A stretch of 27,402 nucleotides of DNA from Botryllus schlosseri (lineage: Eukaryota; Chordata; Ascidiacea; Stolidobranchia; Styelidae). The DNA is taken from contig ATSW01004272.1 of NCBI GenBank assembly GCA_000444245.1, positions 1-27,402 of the forward strand. Direction: 5' to 3'. The position numbers were made by a program, and so were the translations under genes. This document shows positions 1 through 9,557 of the stretch, one piece after another (the stretch's first letter is position 1; each line of letters starts with the position of its first letter). Under the pieces are notes generated by a model. It did no database searches. It was not told the origin of the DNA and worked only from the letters and a program-made list of their open reading frames with translations.

Positions 1-150
1 CTCCACCATGCTATCCGTGATTGCTGAGCGCCTAGCAGGATAGCTGCGGATACCATTTTTCGAGTCTTTGGTATGACCCGGCCGGGAATCGAACCCACGA
101 CCTACCGCTCGAGAAGCCGGACGCATAACCATTACACTATCAGTTAGCTA
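1..150 (-). repeat. tRNA-derived SINE-like sequence (head at about 70-150)
   Basis: On the minus strand there is a perfect RNA polymerase III B box (GGTTCGATTCC, 85-95) and, 33 bases upstream of it, a perfect A box (TAGTGTAATGG, 129-139). The spacing is that of a tRNA. The acceptor and anticodon stems do not pair properly, so this is not a working tRNA; it reads as the tRNA-like head of a SINE whose tail runs towards base 1. A decayed tRNA pseudogene is the alternative. Confidence 0.6.
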
Positions 151-709
151 CGATTCAATAGCAGCTGTCTTTACGTTGTATGTCCTACTGATCGTAACAA
201 GATCAGTCGTGGGCTGGCGAACTTATACTTGCTGAAGATATACTTGCAGAAGATAATGCTGCGACTATCTTCAACTGAGCCACAGACGCAAATGCCTTTC
301 TGAGTTCCGTGTTCAGCAATTTACTGTGAGCATCAAGTGGTGTTTGTTCATTGCCATCATTGGGTATTGCCCACCGTTTATTCAGTGCAAGGAAACAATT
401 TCCGAATTGCATTTTCTATGCAGCTACGAAATCACGAACCTCATTCGATACAACTCACAACAGTAAATTGACGTGACAAGACAAGGTATATAAACAATGA
501 GCGAACTTTGAGAAAACAAAACTACGGAAATCTACTATTTTTATGGATGCGCAAGTGTTAGTTTAGGCTGCTCAGCGGACATTATGGACCATTTATGAAA
601 TACGCTGAAATGATCTACAGATTTCCGAATTTCATTATTCTACACAGCATCTTCTATACCAGTGCTCTTCATCCTTTTTCGTTCTGGTACGCCCTTTTAA
701 CGTATAGAC
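151..709. other. Non-coding stretch, nothing recognised
   Basis: No gene or repeat family was recognised here. A 69-codon minus-strand open frame (203-412) has a low-complexity serine/alanine end and no motif I know. There are no splice signals that make a convincing exon. Confidence 0.4.
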
Positions 710-1769
710 CAGGGGTCACCAACCCGGTGCTCGCGGGCACCAGGTAGCCCGCGAGGACTAGATGAGTAGCCCACGAGCTCATTCTAAAAATAGGTGGAAT
801 AGCAGCATTTACCAATATTCGTCAGATTATTACCAGTGCGCTTTTAGATATATAGATTGATTGATTCAGCTATTCTTGTTAAAAACACACTAACATGTAA
901 CTTACATATATAAACACTTTAAAATATCTTTAATTACAATTAGTAATATATAAATGTATGTGATAGAATCACCAGAAATTCAAGATATGACGCATTGCCT
1001 ATACAGGCGACATAACGGAATGCCGCTCACGGTCTTCTTGAAATGGTGGGGGTTCCGTTACGATAGCTCGCCGACAAGGACAATGCCAAAGTAGTGAACA
1101 ATATTACTATTCGGAGTCAGATAGCCGTGAAGTACTAGCAGATTTTCAATATCTGTATAATACCCGTTACGTATTGCATCTTTTGGCACAGCTTGTTTCT
1201 GTTACACTCAACGCAGTTTAATATACCATGTCTCTAACCTTCTGTAATCGTTAATTGCTGCTGTCCGGTATAATGAAATCTTGTCATTCCTGGATGCTGA
1301 ACAGTTGGAGATTGAAATTGTAACAATGCAAAATGACCTCCACCTCAGTCTGCAGCAAACGTTTGGTGCATTGTTGATACGGAAAAGTACAGTGGTGTAT
1401 ACGCAGCAGCTATGAAGGTTGCAATCGTCATGGTTCAACATATTGTTGTGAATCAACCTTTTCGGACAGGAACTTCATCCAAAACAAACACAAAACACGC
1501 TTAATTAATGCACATCTGGAACACTCTCTCAGAATTGCAGTGTCAAGTGAAATACCGGAGTACAGCGCACTAGTTGATATCACACAATGCCAGGCTTCCC
1601 ACTGACTGCTATAGAAACAGATAACATGATGTCCAGTCATACCCAGTGCTATGAATATCAACGCGGAAATTCAGTGTGGTACGGGTAAGCGACGGGTGTA
1701 AATAGTAGCACCCCGCTTCAATCAGTACGAAAAAGTAGCCCTCGGTTGCAAAAAGGTTGGTGACCCCTG
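710..1769 (+). mobile_element. hAT transposon (Buster/Charlie-like), 1.06 kb
   Basis: The ends are inverted repeats: CAGGGGTCACCAACC at 710 and its complement ending at 1769. The flanking 8-mers GTATAGAC (702-709) and GCATAGAC (1770-1777) match at 7 of 8 bases, with TA in the centre, as expected for Buster-type hATs. The left subterminal region is rich in the GCCCGCGAG words common in Charlie-like elements. The interior holds the decayed 3' part of a transposase on the same strand. It is far too short for an autonomous hAT and is an internally deleted relic. Confidence 0.88.
1280..1605 (+). pseudogene. hAT transposase C-terminal remnant
   Basis: Frame-by-frame translation gives segments typical of the hAT C-terminal dimerisation region. 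A stretch starting FLDAEQLEIEIVTMQND is followed by WCIVDTEKYSGVYAAAMKV in a shifted frame. From 1447 the read is CESTFSDRNFIQNKHKTRL and on through an LRIAVSS segment to a TGA at 1603-1605. The CES.FS..N and RL motifs are hallmarks of Buster/ZBED-type hAT transposases. At least two frameshifts separate the segments, and the catalytic N-terminal two thirds are missing, so it is dead. Longer minus-strand open frames over the same bases are shadows. Confidence 0.8.
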
Positions 1770-1839
1770 GCATAGACAAAACTCGTGCGCCCCTGATCAC
1801 ATAATACACCGATTTCATATAGTAAGCCGCATTTCGGTT

Positions 1840-2024
1840 AGCTAACTACGACGTGATTGCATAACAATTTAATCACCGTGGCAATATAGCTCAAAAACTT
1901 TGCTTCGAAATTTGAGCCGCCCGTATATACACAACGAAGCGCATTCGCAAATGCACATTGAACAACGGTAGCTGAGTAATGAATTTCATGACTTCAAAAT
2001 GGGAGTCGTCTGGTCGAAATCGAT
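1840..2024. repeat. Block G, copy 1 (tail of a further unit to the left)
   Basis: This starts GCTAACTACGACRTGATTGC and matches 6629-6840 and 26271-26465. In the other two copies block G follows a ZNF gene and block Q, so this copy is probably the tail of a unit whose ZNF lies before base 1. At about 2025 the sequence jumps directly into the 3' flank of ZNF-1, at a short stretch around ATCGATAAAT that both partners resemble, which suggests a recombination joint. Confidence 0.7.
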
Positions 2025-2299
2025 AAATGATAAATAATAAGTCATACTTTGCCGTATTGGTTTGCATTTACATCTTTGTAATAATAATAGCGCGCAAAAA
2101 TTATCGTAAAAGCTATAAGATTAGCGATGCGCCCAACAAGTTTTCACAAATGTGATATCCTGAAGTCGTCACGCTTTTCATCCGCGCTGAGATACTTTTC
2201 ATCCGGGCAATTGCGTACCATCCCACAGGCCGAAAAGCACTGTGGTGTGGAGAGAGAATTGTTGCTTTCATGAATGGCATTGTGGTTTGTGACTACCGT
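2025..2299 (-). other. Conserved 3' flank of ZNF-1
   Basis: This region aligns with the sequence downstream of ZNF-2 (12410-12752) and ZNF-3 (24515-24852), so it is part of the duplicated unit and probably includes the 3' UTR. The copy is truncated: the distal part, which in units 2 and 3 holds the AATAAA signal, has been replaced by block G. No good AATAAA on the minus strand is seen here. Confidence 0.6.
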
Positions 2300-3181
2300 T
2301 TACAAATGACATTTCATGTGTTTAGTCACGTCCCATCTCTTGTAGAACCTCTTCCCGCAAATCTCGCACTCATATTCCCTGACGCCGACATGGATTTTCA
2401 GGTGATGCCTCATCCCAATGCTGCTAGAGAGCACTTTCCCACATATTCCACAGATAATTTGTTCATGATCAGGCCCTATTAACGAGTGCGAATTCCCGAG
2501 ATGCATTTCCAATTTGATTTTGTGACGAAACCCCATGTCACATATGCCGCATCGATGTGGTTTCACGTCGCTGTGGACCTTCACGTGCGAGCGAAGGCCC
2601 CTCTTCCAGCGGAAAGCCATGCCGCACAAATCGCACGTGAATTCTTTAATACCTATATGTATTTTCGTGTGCAGCTCTCTATCCGTATTCCGCCTGAATG
2701 CTTTTCCGCATACTTCGCAAGCGAAGTTTTTCGTATCAAAATGAATTAACAGGTGAGCCTTCAAATTCCGTTGGAAACGAAATTCTTTGTTGCATATGCT
2801 GCATTGATAGCGTTTGACGGCACGGTGGGTATCCAAATGGGATCTTAAATTATTCTTCGTTCGAAAATCCTGTCCGCATGTATCGCATCGATATTCCTTA
2901 ACGCCAGAATGAATGGTCATGTGTCTTTTCATGTTATTGGTTTCGGTAAACGCGCGTCCGCAGATTTCGCAAGCATATCTTCGTGTATTGAAATGGGTTT
3001 TGAGGTGCCATTTCAATTTACCTTTGCGACGAAATCCCATGTCGCATATCTCACATCGTAAATGCTTGAAGTCGCTGTGGATAAGCGAGTGCGATGTTAG
3101 ACCACCCTTCACACGAAATGCCTTCCCGCATACGTGACATTCGTGTGCCTTGGCGTCTGTTAAGGCATCCGTATTTTCCAT
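2300..3181 (-). CDS. ZNF-1, ten-finger C2H2 zinc-finger protein
   Basis: A single-exon frame of 293 residues. Ten C2H2 fingers begin at about residues 15, 43, 71, 99, 127, 155, 183, 211, 244 and 272; nine are C-x2-C-x12-H-x3-H and finger 8 has H-x4-H. Finger 9 has Leu where the core Phe normally sits. Linkers have the canonical seven-residue length but read like SGVKEYR or SDVKPHR rather than TGEKP; the linker from finger 8 to 9 is about 11 residues. There is no KRAB, SCAN, BTB or other effector domain, only a 14-residue N-terminus. The start is the ATG conserved in all three paralogues; sequence upstream is not conserved in frame. Such arrays usually bind DNA in the nucleus; the target and effect cannot be inferred. 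Intact, unlike its surroundings. Confidence 0.93.
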   Translation of the reverse strand: MENTDALTDAKAHECHVCGKAFRVKGGLTSHSLIHSDFKHLRCEICDMGFRRKGKLKWHLKTHFNTRRYACEICGRAFTETNNMKRHMTIHSGVKEYRCDTCGQDFRTKNNLRSHLDTHRAVKRYQCSICNKEFRFQRNLKAHLLIHFDTKNFACEVCGKAFRRNTDRELHTKIHIGIKEFTCDLCGMAFRWKRGLRSHVKVHSDVKPHRCGICDMGFRHKIKLEMHLGNSHSLIGPDHEQIICGICGKVLSSSIGMRHHLKIHVGVREYECEICGKRFYKRWDVTKHMKCHL

Positions 3182-3456
3182 GTCGTATATCCTATAATCC
3201 GATTTCTTTTTTAAATTTGATAGAAATTATCGGGTGCCTCGCTATGACAGCGTGTCGATCTTTACAGATCGCTCAATAGCTCAGAGGTATTCCGGCGGGT
3301 AATTTACAAGTATGGACTTCGACAGCGATAATTGAATTATGACTTATTCTGCCAAATAAGATATGATATTAAAATATATCAGTTACGGGGCCTATACGAT
3401 AAATACGATACCGGATCATGAAATGGAAAGCGAAGCGACGAAACCCCGTTTCCATT
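3182..3456 (-). promoter_or_regulatory. Conserved 5' flank of ZNF-1, putative promoter
   Basis: About 270 bases upstream of the ATG are shared with ZNF-2 and ZNF-3, including a GCTCAATAGCTCAGAGGTATTCCGG-type segment and an AT-rich core. The AT-rich core (about 3365-3380, TATATTTTAATATC on the minus strand) lies nearly 200 bases before the ATG and could be a TATA element. A GGGGCCTA..CGATA motif follows. Conservation here may only reflect shared duplication, so promoter function is inferred. Similarity ends at about 3457 where a mobile element begins. Confidence 0.45.
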
Positions 3457-3659
3457 TTTTTTTTAGTCAACCCACGGCAATTTAGTTACAAAAGTGTGTC
3501 AAATTAGACATCGAGACGAAAATTTGACCTTTTTTTTTAGTCAGCCCGCCGTTCATTACAGTTTGTGTGCCCAATTTTCGGTACACAAAATTTGGGGGGC
3601 GATGGTCGGTGTTGACCTTGAAAAGGGGGCGGTGGGTCGAAAAGGGTTGGGAACCACTG
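3457..3659 (-). mobile_element. Truncated hAT fragment, same family as 15738-16110
   Basis: The right end reads GGTTGGGAACCACTG, a hAT terminus. The interior (TTTTTTAGTCAACCCACG, ACACAAAATTTGGGGGGCGA) is the reverse complement of the left half of the complete copy at 15738. The other terminus is absent: the paralogous ZNF-2 flank continues with different sequence at 3457. The right-flank octamer GTCTAGGC fits the nnnTAnnn target pattern. Confidence 0.75.
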
Positions 3660-3818
3660 GTCTAGGCGAAGTAAAGACGAGGCATGCACATTTAATGAGG
3701 AGTAAAAGACGATAGTATAGAAAAGGCAAGCGACAAAAATGAGGTGGCATGTCACGGAAGGCGAGATCGATGGATCACGTCGTGGTCCGGTGAGCTTGAG
3801 GGCGGACTAGTATTCATT
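3660..3818 (-). mobile_element. LINE 3' end fragment
   Basis: This matches the 3' terminal part of the LINE at 21534-22616, including the AGGCGAAGTAAAG and GACAAAAATGAGGTGGCATGT stretches and the NEY-stop region at its right edge (GACTAGTATTCATT). It is sandwiched between the truncated hAT fragment on the left and another hAT arm on the right. It does not resume after that hAT. Confidence 0.65.
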
Positions 3819-4861
3819 GCGGTTCGGCAACCCCGGTACGCGTGCCATTTGTGACCCGCGAGGTGATTTGTCATGGCACTCAAATGTTTTGACGCACACG
3901 ACATTTTATAACCATGTTTGTTGCAAAACGTGTAACATGAGTTTTCAAAATGGAAAAATCTCGTCGACGACCCAAAATTAGAGTAGAGTCATTTGGGGCA
4001 GATTTAATTGTACCGAAAAATTATTTCGCGCGTCAAGTGCGACTTCCCTGGACTTCATTTCTTGGTTAGAATATGGGAAGGCCCCAAAATATCTGTATGC
4101 CATGCAATTTTATATCCCGGGTATTTTCACGCTAGGACACACACAGCTCGTGCAACACGCGACCATGCAACTCCGTGCGCTGCGTGCGCTTTCAAAATGA
4201 TTGGCGGATATAAGACCTTGAAATAAAATAACCGGAGCCGAATAGTACAGGGCCAGCAGCTTGAAACGNACGTATCAAATGAGACAATAATATTAATGAT
4301 GAAATGAAGAAAATAATGAGTCCCGCGTCGAAATGCGATTGTGAAATCGTATTCGTCCCACGAAAGGACATAGCCTAGCCCAGTGGTTCTCAACCGGGGG
4401 TCCGCGAAGCAATTTCAGGGGGTCCGCGAGACCTCAAAATTTTTAAAATGGTTGATAACGTAATTCTTATTAATTTTTTTAATTTGAGAAAGCATGAGGC
4501 AGTTTCGCACCACAACTGCTAAAACCTCATGACTCATCATCATAATAATCGTCTGACATAAACTATCGTAATGTGGAAATTCATTTTCATTGCCAATTTT
4601 CCAATAACCTGCTGATGCAAACATATTGCTGTTTAGAGAAGTTTTGTTGGGGTTTGTTGACAAAATAGAAATATGGAGATAGTAACGTCAACCAGGGTGG
4701 CTTCGTAATGTCTTCTCGACTTGAAGTTGTCAGTCTCATCAAATTAGTGAACAGTCGTTTGAAATAAAAAGTTCCGAAGTATTTCCCTAATTTGTCACAA
4801 TGCAGGGATTGAAACCTCGCCATGAAATCCATTTTATCCTGTGATATACATAACCACTCAT

Positions 4862-5292
4862 TGAACAGCTTCTCGGAGGTACAGAACTTCTATATACAAT
4901 TGAATAGTATATTCATATTGAAATGAACCCGAATATTTTCGGCTGACACTCGTCATAAATCGGACGATGGTATACCTGCTCTTAAATCTCGGCTATCAGA
5001 TTTAGCGCATTCCTATTGTAGATGCCATATCGACAATGCTGATTTTTTGATGAACATGATTGTTTCGTTGCTATCAAAGCATTACGCTCCAACCCTGAAA
5101 TTTATATCACCAGTTATATTGGTATGCAGCCTTGTCTTGTTATTGTTCAATTGTTCATGGTCGAAAATGTTTGCTCGTCAATATATATGTGAACCCGAAC
5201 AGAACAAGACGTTTCATGACAGTCTTTCTCAGGTTGGAAAACTTGGTTCCATTATTTGGCGCATAAAATTTGTCTATAGGCTACTATTAGAT
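4862..5292 (+). mobile_element. Penelope-like retroelement fragment (N-terminal region)
   Basis: The plus strand, frame by frame, contains LKSRLSDLAHSYC near 4985, then IKALRSNPEIYIT in another frame near 5075, then FHDSLSQVGKLG near 5215. These resemble the segment ahead of the reverse transcriptase core in Penelope-like elements, where a conserved LR.N.DI.I.kPDKG stretch is expected. Bases 4862-4960 are the inverse of 6925-7020 and 26545-26640, which flank reverse transcriptase remnants, so one family is involved. It is a decayed insertion. Confidence 0.5.
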
Positions 5293-5366
5293 TAGGGTTC
5301 CACTTTGACGGTAGAAACTATCTGCGGGCCGAATGCGGCCCGTGGTCCGTATGTTGCCCGTCCCTG
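5293..5366 (+). mobile_element. Solo hAT-like right terminus
   Basis: Bases 5321-5366 read CGGGCCGAATGCGGCCCG, then on to GTTGCCCGTCCCTG. Reversed, this is a hAT-type start (CAGGGACGGGCAAC) followed by GCGGCCCG words. No left partner was found, so it is a leftover terminus of a third family inside the nested structure. Confidence 0.5.
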
Positions 5367-5921
5367 CGCTAGATGCTGGACGTGATATGTTTATAAAATA
5401 TATGTTTCTTCATTTTGGTTCCATAAATGTTGCGATCACACCAAAAGTATCGTTCTTCTATCGTTCTTCATCTATCTTTGCGGAAATGGTTTTCGTCACT
5501 CCTCGTTCATATCAAAACGAAGACGCGGATTTCCAAGTCACGACCACGTAGGCTACTTCAAGAAATACAGCAGAAAATTAGCTTTGAAATAATAAAAGTC
5601 TACCAATTTCTACATGAATAGTATGATTTTATTTTCAAGACAAATCATGATTTTGCTGTTCATCACGAGCCTACAGCTCATATTTGCACAAGACAGATGA
5701 CGGTTGCACCATAATAGAGCTAAAATTGAACTAAAACTTGAGGGGGTCCGCGAGGGTCCGTGACGGTAAAAAGGGGTCCGCGAAGCCAAAAAGATTGAGA
5801 ACCACTGGCCTAGCCTTTTAGTTTCGTCTGATAAGTGTTAGCGATTTCAATATATCTGGAGCAACGAGAAGTTTCGCCGATTCACCACGATTTTCGGAGC
5901 TTTTCAGACAAATTCAGTGTT

Positions 5922-5970
5922 AGACCAACCGGGGCCTACGATACTAAGTATCGTAGGCCCCGGACCAACC
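5922..5970. repeat. 31-bp perfect palindrome between 8-9 bp direct repeats
   Basis: Bases 5931-5961 are a 15-bp arm GGGGCCTACGATACT, one central A, and the exact reverse complement arm. GACCAACC stands immediately before (5923-5930) and again after (5963-5970). Extended to 9 bp, the repeats are AGACCAACC and GGACCAACC. The simplest reading is an insertion consisting of two joined terminal repeats with its target duplication. Confidence 0.7.
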
Positions 5971-6404
5971 TACTTGTGAAATCAAACCGACTTGGATACA
6001 CAGGAGCATATTTTTATCATCAGGCCATATCATCGTAAAATCTTTGATGGGCATATCACTTATTGACTATGGTACCGAACACAGTGTACTTGGATTTAAA
6101 AACGATCAAAACAACCACAGAAGAGCGATCATTACGTGACTAAAACTAAAATGATGCAAAAATTACGTACATTAAGCGACAGTTCTTACGCGGTAGCGAC
6201 CAATCTTTACACCCTTCGCGACCAGCACTGCAAGAATCAATGGCGTAACCAATGCCGTTGCCCGCTGCCGATAAGCGGTTGCTGGGTTTCCTTGCTTGAA
6301 ACGCTAAATATTACAAAATTACAAATGTTTGGCACGCCAGCTAGTAATAATTTGACATTTTTTGACATTTTGGCACGCTGAATACGAAAGGTTGCCGACC
6401 CCTG

Positions 6405-6924
6405 ACGTATATAATAGGTCACTATCCCGACACCATCAATTTCTGGCTTATAGTGGCATGGGAGCATAGCGCCACAACATATAGAGTTATTTGGTATTTA
6501 CCAACTGCCTAACGGTGGCCTACAACTCACGCCATAAGCCGATCAAAACGAACGCTAAACACATCTCCAGTCTCCACTTCTTCATTCAGTCTCCACTGCA
6601 ATCGAACACAGTCGTTACTGTACTATTAGCTAACTACGACATGATTGCATAACAATTTAATCACCGCGGCAACATAGCTCAAAAAGTTTGCCTCGAAATT
6701 TGAACCGTCTGCGGTACACAGGGAAGCGCATTCGCAAATGCACATTGCACAACGGTAGCTGAGTAATGAATTTCATGTCTTCAAGATGGGAATAGTCTGG
6801 TCGAAATCGAAAACAATCGCCGATGTCTGTTTCGCGAGAGTCTGCCTCCTCGATCTTGCAATTAAGTAGTAGATTGATATTGTATTGAACGCATTGAACT
6901 AGTTGATGACCTTGACGATTACCC
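6405..6924. repeat. Blocks Q and G of unit 1
   Basis: Block Q (about 6414-6560, GTGGCATGGGAGCATAGCGCC onward) matches 14020-14145 and 26090-26220. Block G (6629-6840) matches 1840-2024 and 26271-26465. In unit 1 they are separated from ZNF-1 by the insertions at 3457-6404. No coding region is recognised, and short open frames are not preserved between copies. Confidence 0.7.
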
Positions 6925-7204
6925 CTGACGAGAGTCAGCCGAAAATATTCGGGTTCATTTCACTTTGAATATACTATTTAATTGTGTATTGAAGTTCTGT
7001 ACCTCCAAGAAGCTCTTTTTCACTTTTGAATTGCATGTCTGCAGGATGAATCGAGTTTAAGCGAGTGAGGAGCTGATCACATTCCAACTTCTTCTTCAAT
7101 ATGACTAATGTATCATCAATACTAGTCTATACATATCGGCGGTACAACAATGATCTGNNAGACTCACGCTGGGGAGAGAATCTCGTACTCATGATATCCC
7201 ACAA
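6925..7204 (-). mobile_element. Penelope-like reverse transcriptase remnant, copy 1
   Basis: The minus strand retains a decayed YRRY region and the sequence around it (7090-7200), aligning with the better copy at 26602-26823. Bases 6925-7020, containing AAAATATTCGGGTTCATTTC, are shared with 26545-26640 and, inverted, with 4862-4960. The copy is broken and contains N bases. Confidence 0.6.
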
Positions 7205-7645
7205 AAGATTAGCCAAAANAGGTCCTTATAGGCAACTTTTNCCGTTGAGTTTAGATTTAACGACATATTATATGGGCAAATATACTGCTCTGCAATGAAC
7301 CGTCACCACTTTTACTTTTGCAAAAATATCATCCACACAAACCCGAAATTATGGCACAAAATGGAAATGTAGAGAGTGAACAATTTTGCATTCAAATTTC
7401 CAACATGTACGCNGCCGGTTTAGCATTAGCCGAAATAGGTCCTTAGAGGTAACTCTTTCCGTCGAGTTTAGTTTTAACGACACCCTATATTTGAAAATTG
7501 ACGGCGTTGCAATGAACGCTCTGAATCTGTATTGTTGCAAAACTATCATCCACACAAACCCGAAATTCGGCACAAAATGAAAATGTAGAGAGAGAGTGAA
7601 CAATTTTGCATTCAAATTTCCGACATGTACGCTGCCAGTTTACCA
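7205..7645. repeat. Local tandem duplication, period about 217 bp
   Basis: Copy one (about 7205-7421) and copy two (7422-7645) both run from an AGCC(A/G)AAA..AGGTCCTTA start, through ATCATCCACACAAACCCGAAATT, to ACATGTACGC(T/N)GCC. The unit is the part of the Penelope-like segment found once at 26815-27030, so the duplication is specific to unit 1. Copies have diverged by roughly a tenth to a fifth by eye. Confidence 0.8.
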
Positions 7646-8144
7646 GTCACCGCGACAAATCCATCTGTGCCTCATGCACCTGGTCATTGTTGGTATGTGC
7701 TGTCGTTGTACGTATGAAGCCAAATCTCACATTCATGGATGATTTGGAGAGGGTTCTGGTGTTCTGACGTTAATAAGATTTAGATTTTCGGAATCAGAGT
7801 AACAATTGTATTCGATTAGTGCCAGTTATCCTAACTTCTGAGATGTTTATGATGAATTTCGCTGTCACAGGTGACGCGTGGCCCGCCTGTGTCCCATCTG
7901 TGCCTCATCTCTCAATTAGCACTATGTTTGTAAGCAATAAATATGCAAATTTCTTGATTTTTTGTGTTAAAATGTTCAAAAGGTAGTCATTCATGAATGT
8001 CAATAGAAAATGCCAATATAATTAGTGCTGTTATAATCATTGACGTTTTCACAATTTTCTATTACTCACCCTGGCGACAGGTGAGGCACTGCTTCATTTG
8101 CCTCCCTGGACGCACGTGACTGATTAAAACCCTGGTTATTGTCC
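7646..8144. other. Non-coding stretch with a diverged piece of block T
   Basis: Bases 7780-7875 resemble 11110-11215 and 21065-21170 (GATTTTCGGAATC, then CAGTTAT, then ATGATGAATT), a more diverged third copy of the end of block T. GGTGACGCGTGGCCCGCCTGTG near 7870 resembles hAT-terminal sequence but I cannot delimit an element. There is no gene. Confidence 0.45.
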
Positions 8145-9557
8145 CTAAAAGTTATTTGGTCAACCCAGATTATTGTTGTTTCCTTACTTTCTTATCACGG
8201 AGGAAGCCTTAAAATCTCAATCGGCAATACCACAATATCCTAAACTTGTAAGTTGTAACACAAAGACAAACGCATGTCAGGTAAATTGGGCCGACATTGC
8301 CGTGAAATAATGATTGATGCGTAGAACTGTCCTAAGCGCTGTCGAATATATGTGGTAAACAATACAAAATCGCCTATAATGGGGTGTAACTGGCATTCAC
8401 GTCCTTATATTTCCATGAGAGGCAAATACATTCGAACATTCCAAGTAGTACATTATGGTATAAAATGGTTAAAGTCATAATGAGCTACACTGGAATAGGC
8501 TTGCTCAGCTACTCGATTTCGCTCAGCCCTATATATACTACAAACGTAATAATTATCAAGAAACCGACCATTACCTCTCGATTTCTTACAGGATAAGCAG
8601 TGATGCCAAAAAACAACCGTTATTTCACAAATTCTGCCCCCATATCTGACAAAATTCACCCATTTATGCGATGTCGTCTCTTAATTGATAATCCTGTTTC
8701 GCCGTACTCCTTCTTCCTCGCTTGCCATCACGAATGTAAATATCCTCAATGTAAATTTGAGCGTATTCCACCCTCATTAACATGCAACAAGTCGGTAACC
8801 TCTCGGACCAATACGTTTCTGATCAACATCGCAATCTCTCTGTGTTCGTTTTGAGATACGTTTATACGGTAACCTACTCTGCAACATCAGTTTAACTTAC
8901 CACAGCGGGAGTGTTCTTCAGTGAATAATACAACGAGCGAACCAGCGCCGTCTCGTACTCGCAATGGGCGAATACAGCACATCAAAACAAAATTCTACAT
9001 TCATTAATTCGGTAACTCTGAGAATTAGGCTAGTCCAATTAGTCCCGGTTACTCTCAGCAAGGGATATGGTTTGCTATCGACGTTGCAATATATTCCAAT
9101 CGTAGTAACATTGAACATTAATACAAACACTCAAAAGGACATGTGACATGCACTGTATACATTAGTAAACGTTTTCTGTAGCATATAATCATTTCGTTCA
9201 GTAAATTCAACCAGATTATCGCGATATGTGTAGAAGTTAGAAATGGTGTGAATATTCACGTTCGCGTTCGATAGCCAGCGATGAGTGTGTCTGTATTTCG
9301 CTCCGTTTTTCTCATAATGTCGCTTAAATATATATCTCTAATCAAGAAGACCTGCTCACTACAAACTTAATTGACGGGCTTCCCTCGGACTCACGCAAAC
9401 AAATATTTAGTGCTCCAAATCTTCATTAATAGTCCGCCTTCAGCATCCACCTCTATTTTGAAAATGCCTGTTCATCGTTTTTGGGCGACCGTTACTCACG
9501 TGCACTGATTGACTTGTTTGACGGTTTCTCTACATTTGTCTTAATTTGAATCTGGAT

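Larger units (their letters stand above)
4381..5807 (+). mobile_element. hAT transposon nested in another hAT
   Basis: The termini are CAGTGGTTCTCAACC at 4381 and its near-complement GATTGAGAACCACTG ending at 5807. A perfect 8-bp duplication GCCTAGCC flanks it (4373-4380 and 5808-5815), with central TA as in Buster-type hATs. GGGGGTCCGCGAAGC-like words sit just inside both ends. The family is the same as 9558-10464 and 18543-19616. Its middle was itself replaced or invaded by a Penelope-like fragment and a hAT terminus (about 4859-5366). Confidence 0.92.
3819..6404 (+). mobile_element. hAT relic split by a second hAT (arms 3819-4380 and 5808-6404)
   Basis: The right end is GGTTGCCGACCCCTG with a GGCACGC subterminal word. 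The left end has the matching GGTTCGGCAACCCC and GCGTGCC, so these are the arms of one element of about 1.16 kb. No target duplication was found; the left tip looks eroded. The left arm holds a short frame beginning MEKSRRRPKIRVESFGADL at about 3951, placed like a transposase start after a 5' terminal region, but I cannot match it to a domain. The right arm carries the palindrome at 5931. Confidence 0.65.

Noticed and set aside
70-150. A functional tRNA gene on the minus strand
   Set aside because: A and B boxes are perfect, but acceptor and anticodon stems do not pair, so a SINE head or pseudogene fits better.
203-412. A small minus-strand gene of 69 codons
   Set aside because: Low-complexity Ser/Ala tail arises from a local CTTGCTGAAGATATA-type repeat; no motif, homologous copy or splice context supports it.
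1208-1661. Minus-strand frames within the first hAT
   Set aside because: The plus strand of the same bases encodes the recognisable transposase C-terminus.
2486-3279. Plus-strand open frames opposite the ZNF genes
   Set aside because: They are shadows of the repetitive finger codons; their residues show no family of their own.
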